Below are positions 1-9,805 of a DNA stretch of 20,474 bases, piece after piece. The stretch comes from Irineochytrium annulatum. Its lineage: Eukaryota; Chytridiomycota; Chytridiomycetes; Chytridiales; Chytridiaceae. Within the stretch, counting starts at the first letter, position 1. Each line of letters starts with the position of its first letter. The DNA is taken from positions 1 through 20,474 of the forward strand of contig JADGJL010000470.1 in NCBI GenBank assembly GCA_027600665.1. The letters are read 5' to 3'. The notes under the pieces were generated by a model. That model was given only the letters and a program-made list of their open reading frames with translations, did no database searches and had not been told where the DNA came from. A program made the translations under genes and the position numbers.

Positions 1-285
1 GGACTCCTCTCGTCGCGGGATTCTGCGGCGTCGGCGTAAGCGCTAGCGGCGGCTCCTTCTCAGGCGCCTCCGGTTTCTCCAGTTCGCTGCCCTGACGGCA
101 TCGACCCGCGATGCGAGCACGGACGCGCCGCCCATCCCAACAGTAGTCCGCCGTGCGCTATTGGCACTGCGCCCGTTATCTCCAAAAAACGGCGTCACAC
201 GACCTACTGACGAGCGCGCAAGCAACGCATGCGGCCGAAGTTTCCTGACTCTCCGGCAGGGGCGTCGCGAGAAAGCTGTACACGT
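1..285. other. Left edge, no gene supported
   Basis: This stretch has no reading frame I can defend. A minus-strand frame around 180-310 has strongly C/G-ending codons and encodes a short hydrophobic piece containing MAFLMNVYSF. It may be the continuation of the putative gene at 286-566 after a frame change, but I could not find a splice pair that joins them. The first 180 bases are Arg-rich in every minus frame and look non-coding or out of frame. Confidence 0.3.
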
Positions 286-566
286 TCATGAGGAAGGCCA
301 TGAGTCCTCTTTCTGGTAGACGCGGCGGAAGGTCGAGCGTTGGACGGGTAGTCGCTGGTAGCGTTCCCAGATGTAGACGAGGAGGAGATACTGGCGCTGG
401 ATATCCGGGGAACTTCGGCACTCGTATTTGGCGTCGACGCAAACATGAAGCAGTCTATGGCAACGATCAACTCCTCCGCCGATCGAGGACGGGTTCGCTT
501 GATCTCCAGGACATGCTGAAGCAGAGATACTGACAGCTTGATGGCACCCTCCTTGATCATCGCCTT
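286..566 (-). CDS. Putative partial gene, unknown product
   Basis: I do not recognise this protein. An exon appears to begin at 566 after an acceptor (TTGACCTTAG on the minus strand) and reads KAMIKEGAIKLSVSLLQH and on to EELI. A 68-nt intron (about 387-454, donor GTTGCC, acceptor ATATCCAG) would join it in phase to a second exon starting RQYLLLVYIWERYQ and ending at TGA 286-288. Both pieces have codons ending mostly in G or C, as in the confident genes here, and both read as amphipathic helices. The donor is weak and no start codon or upstream exon is resolved. Instead of splicing, the frame change could be a sequence error, and the gene might continue leftward past the window edge. It is divergent from the gene at 845-2223. 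Confidence 0.3.
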
Positions 567-844
567 CTAAGGTCAACGGTTCTCCCTGTCGAGGATGGAA
601 TGTAGCCCTTCTTTTTGATGAACAACGAGCAGACTTGGATCTCGCCTCCGAAAACATTAACCCCGAAATAGGAAGAAGGGTTTCTGCGAATAGCTACACA
701 ACATGAGGTAAGTTCATAATGAAAAATGGCGGCGGTGGTGCGCGGCAAGGTGGTCGTCGATTGAGCCAGCTAGCCTCTTGGCACTAGAATGACTCAACGT
801 GAGGCGCCAGACTGCTCATACTTCAGCAGCAAGGAAGGGATTAG
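567..844. promoter_or_regulatory. Region between two divergent genes
   Basis: This stretch separates the putative minus-strand gene from the plus-strand gene that follows. It holds a near-consensus plus-strand splice donor, GAG then GTAAGT, at 708, and a plausible acceptor GGATTAG ending at 844, so a 5' exon of the next gene may end at 707. I could not find a continuous coding frame upstream of that donor. No other element is evident. Confidence 0.3.
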
Positions 845-2223
845 AAATTTCGTGCACGGGATGATGGTGGACGGGAGTTTGACGATGGGACAACAGTAGT
901 GGAACGAGAAAGGCGTTCCCCTACACGGCCCAATGAGGGCATGAGGAGAGATGGTGATAGTAATGCGTGTGGAACTGAATGCCGCATCAATAATGCGATC
1001 CGCCGATGATCCCCGCCACTAAAGGCGAGCGACGGAAAGATCGCTGCGTATCGGGTCAGTTCCATTCGGAGGTGCCGCAAATCCAAACTCGTCGCCAACC
1101 TTGGCTCCGGCTCCGGCGGCGGTCTCGGCCGGCTGCACAACTTCAATGACAGCCGTCCAGGGGACTGCTTCCCCGGCCCGGCCGCGCGATGTGGCCGCCG
1201 CTCACGCGATACGCGGGGCCTCTAAGGAGCCTCTCATGGCTTCACCCTGGTCATCGTCTGCATTGGCCGAGTGCAGCACCTCGGCCTTGTCGTCCTTCCT
1301 CACCGACCCTGAACTGATCTCGAGTCTCCCTTCAATTGAGATGGAGAGCTGGCTCTCCAAAGGTGAGCGCCACGCGAAGAGTTGGCCGCAGTAGAGCTTG
1401 GTCCTGACTCTATCCGCTTCTCCCAGACGACGGCAAGTTTACCAGCCCTCCTCTTGACGGCAAGCCGGTGGCTCGTTCAAAAACCCTGGACACGGCCTCA
1501 AGGGCGAAAGCCTCTGTCGGTAAGGCCCGCGCGTCCATGTGTCGGCCAGCCACCGGCCTGAACCACTCCGCCACCTCCTTCTCCAGCGCCGCCAGCGCGC
1601 CTGTGATTAATCGAAACATTACATCCTCGAGACAATCGGTCACGAGCAGCCCAGCGAGCACGACGCCGACGCGGATTTCGAGCAGTAATGTCTCGATCCG
1701 CGCTTCCCGCGCCACCTCGACCCATAGCCACGCGACAACTAGCTTGGAACGAGATCAGCGTGAGGGTGACAAGGTCGCCGCATCTCATCCGGCCACCATC
1801 GGCGCTCTGCCGTCCGCCAGTGGTGGCGTCATCGCCGTTGCGGTACAACAACGGCCACAGGCCCATGGCGCTCGGCTGTCGGTACACAAGCCCTCACCAT
1901 TGGCGCGCGTGGCCAACAACACGGAATCGGCTAGCTCGTCCCTGTCGAGCGGGATTGGTGGCTCAACGGCTTTTTCCGCAGCGGATTTGGTCGTGTCGAG
2001 GGTATCGTCGATTGCTGCGCGAGACAGAGAGATTGAGAAGGAGCTTAATGCCTTGAGAGCGGAGAGAAAGCCAAATACGGTGCCGACACCTACTACAACG
2101 ACGACGAGTGTCGTGTGGAATCCCGTGGAAGCGAGGGACACCCCAGGGGAGAAGAAGAAAACCAGGATACGAGATATATGGCGGGATCTTATTTCGGGGA
2201 GAAAGCGGCAGGCTGCTAGCTGA
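845..2223 (+). CDS. Unknown Ser/Thr/Ala-rich protein, 5' end unresolved
   Basis: Unrecognised. The most secure part is the junction of exon 1060-1362 with exon 1427-2223. The donor AAAG/GTGAGC at 1363 and acceptor CTTCTCCCAG ending at 1426 keep the frame (WLSK to DDGKFTSPPL) and remove a TAG stop. A less certain upstream exon, 845-953, joins by a 106-nt intron (GTGATA donor, GGGTCAG acceptor) in matching phase. It encodes an acidic, Arg-rich segment. The first in-frame ATG after it is at 1146, so if that is the true start the protein has about 337 residues. The middle is low-complexity Ser/Thr/Ala. The C-terminus has a charged helical patch (ARDREIEKELNALRAERK), a poly-Thr run and a basic tail with KKKTRIRDIWRDLISGRKR. 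The composition suggests a disordered, possibly nuclear protein, but no domain supports a function. It converges on the WD40 gene, with 72 bp between the stops. Confidence 0.55.
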
Positions 2224-2295
2224 CGTCTTTTCATGTCAATACAGCACGGCACTATATTATTGTTTCTTGATGCATCTTTAAGGGCAAGATGTACG

Positions 2296-3584
2296 CTACA
2301 TGGTCCAAGCAGCCACAATCCCATCATCTCCGCAGCATGTCAACATCATCCCGTCACCACCATAAGCCTCTAATATCATCGCTCTGATCGCGTGTTTTAG
2401 CCCTGCCTCTCGCGTGGGCATGTCGACAACCCGATAACGCTCCTCTGCCTCTATATTCTTCATCACACTCAGCGTCCCATCGCCCCACGACGCCACAACG
2501 CAGCTCTCGTCCCCAATGACGCATGACTCTAATGCATACGCAACGTTTCCCGGATCGGGCGGCGCAGGGAGCGTCGGCTCCCGGCCCCAAGCCGCGACGG
2601 CTGTTGAGGTCGTCCTCCTCCCACCCACTTCTCTCACTACTTCCAATCCCCTTCCGTTATCCGCAACCTTCAGCACCTTGACACGCCCGTCCCCACCCCC
2701 GACAGTTGCAAAGATCGGCCCCCCTTGACAAATTACACGTGCGACGCCCGTGCAACCCCCCTCATGAACGATCGCCCTGCCTACGCACCGGCCCTTTGCA
2801 GTCGGCAACCTTAAGTCAAATAACCTCGCCAGTCCGTCGACGCCACCGCAGCTTAAAACCAGGTCCGTGCGGCCGGGGGTGACGAACTCGCAAGCGGACG
2901 CCGGCCCAGAGTGCGCGGCAATTGTGTCGACGCACGTCAATCCGCCGTCCCGTAGGCTGTGCGTGCGCAGCACACCACCACGCGTCCGCGAGAGCACCGT
3001 GGCGCTTTGCATGCGGAAGCCAAGGACGGGGTCCGGCCGCGTCGGTATTGATGTAACGGCAGACGTCTGAGGCCCACGACCGGTTGCGACAGTGGCACCG
3101 TTGTCAAGGTCCCAGACGCGGACGTCACCGTCATACGAGGACGAAATGGCGCCACGGCCGCCGAGAGCCTCAACGGCGCTTATTGTGGCGGTGTGTCCGA
3201 GGAGATCGACGCATTGGGCCTCTGCGGCAGCTGGTCTACGTTCTCGCGCTGGTTTCCGCCGGTCCCAGAGGCAAAGTTTGGCGTCCATCGACCCTGAGAG
3301 AAAGCGGCCGTCAGCCATGTTTGTCGCGCATGTAACCCATTCAGAGTGGCCAGAGCGTTTTGTGTAGAGGGTACGGAGGCGCTGGCCCGTGGACGACAGC
3401 TGGAAAGGTTTATGAGTCGTTGAGCTGCTTGGTGAGGACTTACCTCCGTAAGGCCGTGATCGGCGCCACCTGCCGCGACTTCAGACTCGTCCGACCCGTT
3501 GGGAGCCGGGCGGGTCTTGGCGAGGCAGTAGAGCGGCCGATCAGACGTGGAGGTAGCGAATACCAGCTTTGGCCGTGGTTCCAT
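2296..3584 (-). CDS. WD40-repeat protein
   Basis: A WD40 beta-propeller protein of about 414 residues; such proteins act as scaffolds, but I cannot place this one in a named family. There are two exons, 3444-3584 and 2296-3399. The intron has donor GAG/GTAAGT and acceptor TTTCCAG and is in phase. The start is ATG at 3584 (MEPRPKLVFATS); upstream codons in this frame contain no ATG. WD-like blade ends are visible in order: DAKLCLWDRR near residue 90, DGDVRVWDLD, GLARLFDLR, DGRVKVLKV and a last blade ending DGIVAAWTM at the stop. GH dipeptides precede several of them (RSGHSEWVTC, LLGHTATISA). Five or six blades are clear and seven is plausible. Its ATG lies only 31 bases from that of the divergent MED12, so the two must share a promoter region or have overlapping 5' leaders. 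Exon structure is well supported; the family is open. Confidence 0.85.
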
Positions 3585-3614
3585 CACTGAAAGGTCGTCA
3601 AACTCCTGCCTTCG
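3585..3614. promoter_or_regulatory. 30-bp gap between divergent start codons
   Basis: Only 30 bases separate the WD40 ATG (minus, 3584) from the MED12 ATG (plus, 3615). In the MED12 frame a TGA at 3588 closes the frame upstream, so 3615 is the first possible ATG in that exon. Transcription start sites must therefore lie inside the partner gene, or one gene has an unseen 5' exon. No TATA-like motif is present in the gap. Confidence 0.5.
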
Positions 3615-6600
3615 ATGCGCCGGTATGAACTCGCTCGGCACCCGGATCGCGTACTGCGGCCCGCGGATGCCGTCGGGGCGACGCCGTGGGCGGGACGGTC
3701 TCCAGGTAGGTTCGGTTTGTATGGCCTGCCATTTCCTGCCAACGACGGGGCCCTCGCTGACTTTCCTGCCAGATCAGCCTGCCGACGTGTACCCGCAGGA
3801 GCCGGGCCAGGAGGAGGACCGGCTGACGAAGGAGGTGGTGAAGGTGGGATACGTGCCGACACCCTATGTCCAGGTCAGTGGCTTCCCTTGGTCGGCAACA
3901 ACTCGTCATTAACCGTGCCGCCGTGGGAAACTTGTCCTCAGAACGAGTCCTACTCGGCTTTCGACATCCTGTCGTCGCAGTCGTTGCCGGCGGTGGCTAA
4001 GCGGGTCAAAGAGTTCTGCGCGGACCTTCGACAGAGGAACCATTGGAATGTTCCGGTGCCTAAGTGAGTAACGTATTAGGAAGCATTTGTTCGACGGAAG
4101 CCAGTCTCTAATGGGCTCTTTTTAGAACGTCAGCCTACCAGCGTCCCACCGCGTCCACGTACCCGCAACCCCCGAGCCTAGAGCCCCTGATGAACAGCAT
4201 TATGAGCTCCCCCCACCTGCCGTCGCCGATGCCGTCGCAAGTCCTCGAGCGGCAGAGCTTGATTCGCGAGATTATCCAGCGGCGGCCGAGCCTCGTCCGG
4301 GCCGTTTGGCTGCTGAAGGTCTCAACGGCAGTGTCGAATGCGGCTGCGACTTCGCCTGTTGTGTCGGCTGGGATGGCCGCGGGCGGCGCAGACAAGTCCG
4401 GACACGTTGAGTCGGAATGGACGGCCGTCCTGAAGGCTGTGCTGATGGACCAACTCAAGATGATGTTGCCGGCGGGGGGGAGGAAGGGCGGGACCGGCGC
4501 CAGGCCAGGCGCCGCTGCGGCGAGGAATTGGGGATACAGGTGGGATTTTCTGCGTCCGCCGCTGTCTTATCTTGGTGCCAGCGTGAAGCTCGCAAAGTGG
4601 ATGTACCTCGAGGGCTACCTCAACCAGAGAGATTTTCTAATTTGGTCTCTTAAGGAGCTGAAAGAAAGCAATTTTGACCAGGTTGGTGATGACCCTACAC
4701 TGTGTATTCGCATTCTCTGCTGTGTACAAACTCGGGTTTAGACCACAATGCTGTTAACGCTGATATCCGCATTAGTTGATGACTTCTCGAGGTCAAGGAC
4801 TTTGATTAAACACCTCGTGGATATATTCTCTGCCAAATTTCAAAAGGTTGACTGGATGTTGCCTTTGGGCTGTTGGCCTTAGTGCTTGCTTTAAGATTTT
4901 GTCAGATTAAAGCGGCGAATGGTCGAAATTTTCTTCTTCTGTATCAGTACCGGTCTATGGCGCAAATACTACAAGTAAGTCTCACACTCCAATTACCGTT
5001 TCAGCACTTGCGTCCTGACGAATGTACCTCAGTGCGTGATATTGCAATGCCCGGAAGCCCTCAGCCCGTCGATGTGGCACATATATAGCGATATCTTCGA
5101 CGAGACGCTATCCCCACCGCCGATAGTTACAGTTCGCACACTTAATTGCTTAGAAAGATCGCTAACAACCATTAAATTAGCCCTTTCAGGTAAATGAGCG
5201 GCTTACAAAAAGCATGGAGTACGTGAAGTACCTTATCGCCGAGCGGAACTCAAATCTAATGAAAGCGCATCATGCCGTGATTGCGGATGCGAAGGAGCAA
5301 GGAATGGGGTTCGATGGGGTGGGTGTCTGCCATACCTTCGTAATTTATGTTTACCTCTGCCTTCTAGGTTGACGATCTGCTTGACTCTGATTTAGAAGCG
5401 ACGGAAATTCTCCAACGCCTCGTCTCTGCGGGCCTCGACGTCTCGGCGTTGGAGGTGGTACGATTAGCGCTCCATGGCAAACCGAGCGAGCGGCGCCGGC
5501 ACTCGGGTGTTAATGTCATCGGCCTGCTTGTGGAAACGGACCCGGCCGTTAAAGTTGAGCTGCTTACAATGCTGGATAGTGTCTTCGCGGGCGAAGGCAT
5601 AAGGAACGACGAAGGTTAGTTTTTCCTGGGTCTAAGGCAGCCGACTTCATTCCTAATTTCTTGTTTCTTGTTGCCTTCTCTTTACTTTCCCCCAATTTCT
5701 CGTCGCAGATCTGGCGAAGCTGGTAACTTTTTACGGGGATTTAATTGCCGCCGGTCTCTTTTCATACGACGCCTTAATGTACAGACTAATTGCGAGGGGT
5801 TGGTTTGAAGGAGGGGAAAGAACCGGGGTATGTGCAAGCAAAGCCAGCATGATTGGTAACAGATCGAAGATTGCGGAACTCTATTGGAAGTTTCTTTCCA
5901 AGTTGCCTCTTTATTACTCACCACCTACGTCGTCGAATCAACGGAGAATCTTGCTTTATGGAATGCCCACCTCGAAAGTATTGCTTACTAACTTACGCCG
6001 TCTCTGCTAATGCCGGGATCACAGGAAAGCGAGCTCGAAGAAGAGATTTTTGCAGAGAAGTGTCGAATAATGAATGGTATGTTGACCCACTCGCGTCCGT
6101 TAAGCTAAGAAAAGACTTCAGACTTCTTACAAAACATGATGCAAGACGGAGCTTTAATAAAAACATACGTCGAGCCGTACAGAGATGGGGCGACTGAACA
6201 TAGAGATCGAATAACTCGAAGGGGTCCCGATTTGTTTCGCAACGAATTCGGGAATCTGTCGCGATACCATCAGGTTGCACTTGGAAAGCACCTTGTGGAA
6301 TTGGTCGAGACCTTCGTTGTCCCAAGCACGAAGTATAATTTACCATATTTTTTAATGAAAGTTAACATTGCAACGCAGAGCGACATTGGAAAATTGGCGA
6401 AACCAGATATCTGGCCTTCCAACTGGAGCGTCGCTGCTTAACCCAAGACAGTACGTCACCATAATTGACATCCTACTGGCGATGGATTTGCAAGATATCA
6501 CGTTACAGATCTCGGTTCAGCTCTTGAAGATGCCAAGCGCTAGAACCTTGGTCCCAGCTATCATCAACACCTTCAAGCTCCTCCACAGCTACATCTTTGT

Positions 6601-9562
6601 CGTCAATAACATGCTTAACGCCGTCTTTACGGTGGTCTGGGACTGGGTATGTGTAACGTGCGCTGGCTTCCTGCCTTACCCTCTGCAGTATCAGGGAGGC
6701 GTCAGCTCGCGGACCCAGAAGCGAATGCCTTTCGCCGATTCCGTCGCCCTCCTTTACCTCGCGTCGCTATCCGACCTCCCGCGCACGAGCTGTACGCCCG
6801 ACCAGATCGACAGGCTGGACGACGATGTTACGGGCTTGATGAATCAAACATCACGCCCGTCGCCAGCTTCCGGCTTCCCGAGCGACTTTGAGGAGCTGCG
6901 GCTGCAGCGGGATGATGCGATATCGGTTGCAACGGCGGTCTCGAACCTTACGTTTAAGTATGGATTCTGTCAAGAGGCTATTACACGGGTCTTTGCGTGC
7001 GCGGTGCAAAGCGTGAGGGATCTTGCTGAACGGGAAAATAGGTACGATTTTACAGTTGCAGTACCAGTAAAACGTTTGGTTTCATTATTAGTGATGAAAT
7101 CACCGTTCGCCGGCGGATCGAAAACATGGTAGAAGTGCTACGGGAATACAATGACTCGGGCTACTTTCTCAACTCCGTCATCGCCGCTTACCTCCGCGAT
7201 CAGACATTGGGAGGAAAGACTTTCGACTTCCTTGCGGATCCAACCGGAGCTGAAAAAGGGTGGCTGCTGACTTTGCTGGTGCAGCTGGTGGTTGGTGGCT
7301 GCTGCCCGTTTTCGACCATCTTAACATACTTGATCAACCCGGCTGTAACTGCGATGTCGACGGATGCATTGGTGGACGAACCTTTAATACGTTATCGCAC
7401 GACTAACATGTCTTTACCGTAGGGTCAAAATCCGTCGCTCTCAAGCGCCTATTTATTTACGTTCCGGTTACTTCAAGCGTTCTTGTGCACCGAAACTCCG
7501 GCGGACAGCAGCCCTGGCTTTTTCATCACAAATCAGGTGAGTTTAAGAAGATTTGCTGCAATAAACACTCATAACTATACAGGATGCTCACGCCTTGAAT
7601 GCGGCTCATAAGTTCGACTTCGCCGTCGACGACACCATCGCCGAGACGGTCGTCGATCTTTTATTCGACCTCCACGTCATTGGATCCACGCTAAAGCCCA
7701 AGACTTTCTCTCCTTCTCTGCAAGTCATATCGATTTTCAACAAAATACGCGTTAACCTTACGAACCCTTCTGGATGCCCGTGGCTGCGGAACCGGGACCC
7801 CGAGTGGCTACACATGCGTGCGGTCACCAACTGGCTGGGGAGACTGCTGAAACCACCATCGAGCCCTGGACCTCCGCCGGCAGTCGTGCCACCGAAAGCG
7901 ACAAAGGCAAAGTCAAAACAGGCGGCTGCGGCGGCTAGTGCGGCCGCAGCCGCCGCCGCTGCCCGTCAATATCCCGAAGAGCTGGCGCCTGAGTGCTTTG
8001 CATTTATGCAGGCCCTATTTGATAAGGAAGGGACGATAGTCGTGCGACAAGGCCCAGAGGGTCTGCTCAGCCTCTTGGACACCATCCTCTTGCCGAGCGA
8101 AAACGAGAGCGATCGGAAGTTGAACGAGATCCGGCTGAAGGTACTGATGGACCAGGCCGCGTTCTGCAAAATCAACGTCAATAGCCTCGTGAAGCGGCTG
8201 ATGGACGGGCTTCAAAAGGGTTACCTCGTCGACTCCATTTCGGGCCTGACCGACGGCGTGGTGGTGCTTGTTCTGCACGAGGTGAAGCTGAGTATCGAGG
8301 TGCGCGCGTCGTGGGACTCGCCACCACCGGAAGGGGTGGCTGGCAGCAGGAATGCGCACGTAATCGATGACAATCTTTTGCGCGTGCTAGCCTCATGTGC
8401 AGGGAGGGTAAAGTCGGGTGGTGGGGAGGCCGGCATGGTGGGAAAGGAGCTGCTGGCGATCGTCAACTTCGTCATATCGCAACTGGTCTCTTGTGCTGAG
8501 AAGAGGGAGGTTTGTGAAACATTTTTTGTCCGCCACGACGCCGACTGTAACGTTCTTTAGGTATTTGACAGAATGGACAATTTTGGTTGGAGCTACGAAA
8601 TCGCAAGTCAGGTACAGGTAGCAACAGGTCGTTAAGCATCTTTAACGATAATAACAGGGTGCCGCGACCGCGTTCGGGACGGAAAAGGCCACTTCGAATC
8701 CGACTTCCAAGGTATCCCTGGCATCTGTTCGGACATGGTTAGCTGACGCCAACTGAAGAGTTGTTTGCTAACGGGGCTTCAGTTTGCACTTACTCTTACG
8801 AGTTCTGATCACCTTGATGCCAATTATTCTGGCGTACCCGGGGAGCTGCGATTTGCTCAATCTGATGACATCACTGTGCTTTTTGTCGACGTCGAGAGTC
8901 GTGCTCGGAGAAGGAGCCAACGGTGTCCTCGAATTTGTCATAGATTTAAGCTGTTGGTTGTATGATGAGCTTTCAAGCGGGGCTTTGAAGAATGACTACA
9001 TTCGGGTGATGAGGGTGAGCGTCCTCCTTCAACCTTGTGCTAATGCCGAAATGTCAAGGACTGCCAAATGAATTTGAAGCTTCCCGTAGACTTTTTTGAA
9101 AACATCAATCGCATCCTGCCGTTCCAGCTGACGCACCCATACTTTACAAACCTGATCTCGCGGGGGCCCGTGGATCCAGCGACCGGGAACTACGCGCTGC
9201 TAAACCCTATCAGGAATCACAATCGGGCGTGGGACTGGATTGAGCAACCTTCGTTGAGTTTGATCGAGGACGACGAGAGGATGTCGGAGGTGGGGGAGGC
9301 GAGCGCGCTTGCCCCCATCGTCGATACGACGGTGAATGACACGCCTATCTCCCTGGCGCTGTTTGGGGCCGCGAAGATTGGACACCACCATTCTGATCGG
9401 ACGTACAGGCGGATGTTCACAGAAGGGTGGATACCAGGGGAAGATGGTTGGCTGGAGTCTCATGATGAGCCGGAGCTGGCGACGGAGTTGCCGTACGCCG
9501 GTGTTAAACGCGGGAGGGAAGCCTCCGCGGATTCAGAGATTAAGAGAGCAAAGCAACAGTAG
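3615..9562 (+). CDS. MED12: Mediator subunit 12 (MED12/Srb8)
   Basis: MED12 is the core of the Mediator kinase module (with CDK8, cyclin C and MED13), which controls RNA polymerase II transcription in the nucleus. My model has 21 exons: 3615-3705, 3773-3873, 3942-4063, 4126-4681, 4742-4846, 4906-4974, 5033-5125, 5190-5318, 5368-5614, 5709-5977, 6025-6076, 6122-6332, 6379-6646, 6689-7041, 7092-7371, 7423-7536, 7583-8509, 8561-8611, 8658-8737, 8783-9014 and 9059-9562. It gives about 1617 residues, usual for the family. Diagnostic sequence: PADVYPQEPGQEEDRLT near residue 33 matches the MED12 N-terminal signature. Exon 4 carries the WDFLRPPLSYLGASVKLAKW segment, and QRRILLYG lies near residue 582. 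A poly-Ala run sits near 1134-1147, and a basic, NLS-like C-terminus ends the protein. Less certain donors: exon 7 (5125 or 5131), exon 15 (7371 or earlier) and exon 18 (8611 or 8617); all keep the frame. There is no frameshift or internal stop, so the gene looks intact. Regulation is probably linked to the WD40 gene through their shared start region. Confidence 0.93.
6647..6688 (+). other. 42-nt stop-free intron in MED12
   Basis: The donor GTATGT and acceptor CCCTCTGCAG bound a 42-nt segment, a multiple of three with no stop codon. Retention would insert 14 residues (VCVTCAGFLPYPLQ) between VVWDW and YQGG. I treat it as an intron because both splice sites are strong and its size fits the neighbours (45-67 nt). 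The alternative is that it is coding. Confidence 0.6.
7922..7963 (+). repeat. Poly-alanine (GCN) tract in MED12
   Basis: Fourteen consecutive codons, thirteen of them alanine and one serine, lie after a Lys-rich linker. The codons are mixed GCG/GCT/GCC/GCA, so the tract is not a pure trinucleotide repeat and should be fairly stable. It probably marks a disordered linker between folded parts of MED12. Confidence 0.85.
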
Positions 9563-9805
9563 ATTCTATGTATAATACCGCACTGTAGATTTAATATACG
9601 CGTCCACACGTTCCATTGTTCTGATAGCATCTAACTGCTGCTTGCAAGCTTGTCAAAAGTTGTTTAGTAGCTTCGAGATGATAATTACAGGCAGTCCAGA
9701 GGCTCGAATTGTTATGTGAAGTGTAGAATATCAGAGTATGTATTGTACATAATGAGATTGCTCTTTACACGAAGGGCTATGAGCAATAGCGTATGAGTAT
9801 CACAC
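9563..9805. other. AT-rich shared 3' region
   Basis: This is the gap between the convergent stops of MED12 and the Sel1 gene. It is clearly more AT-rich than the flanking exons and has several TATA/AATA-like runs, fitting overlapping 3' UTR and polyadenylation regions. No gene is seen. Confidence 0.5.

Noticed and set aside
1785..2327. Minus-strand open frame of 180 codons overlapping the end of the unknown plus gene
   Set aside because: It starts inside the WD40 3' end and has no domain. The splice-supported plus-strand frame is preferred.
3585..3641. A longer WD40 N-terminus reaching back to 3641 and overlapping MED12 exon 1
   Set aside because: The codon at 3641 is GTG, not ATG. The first ATG in this frame is at 3584, and blade-like sequence starts after it.
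5126..5189. Reading MED12 exon 7 straight through to 5189 (NCLERSLTTIKLALS)
   Set aside because: The frame then fails at the next segment. CCCTTTCAG ending at 5189 is a good acceptor for the NERLTKSMEYVKY exon, and CGCTAAC is a branch site, so this part is intronic.
5828..5862. GGG/GTATGT donor and AACAG end inside MED12 exon 10, suggesting a 35-nt intron
   Set aside because: Removing it would shift the frame away from the strongly MED12-like continuation (KIAELYW to QRRILLYG). The uninterrupted frame reads through correctly.
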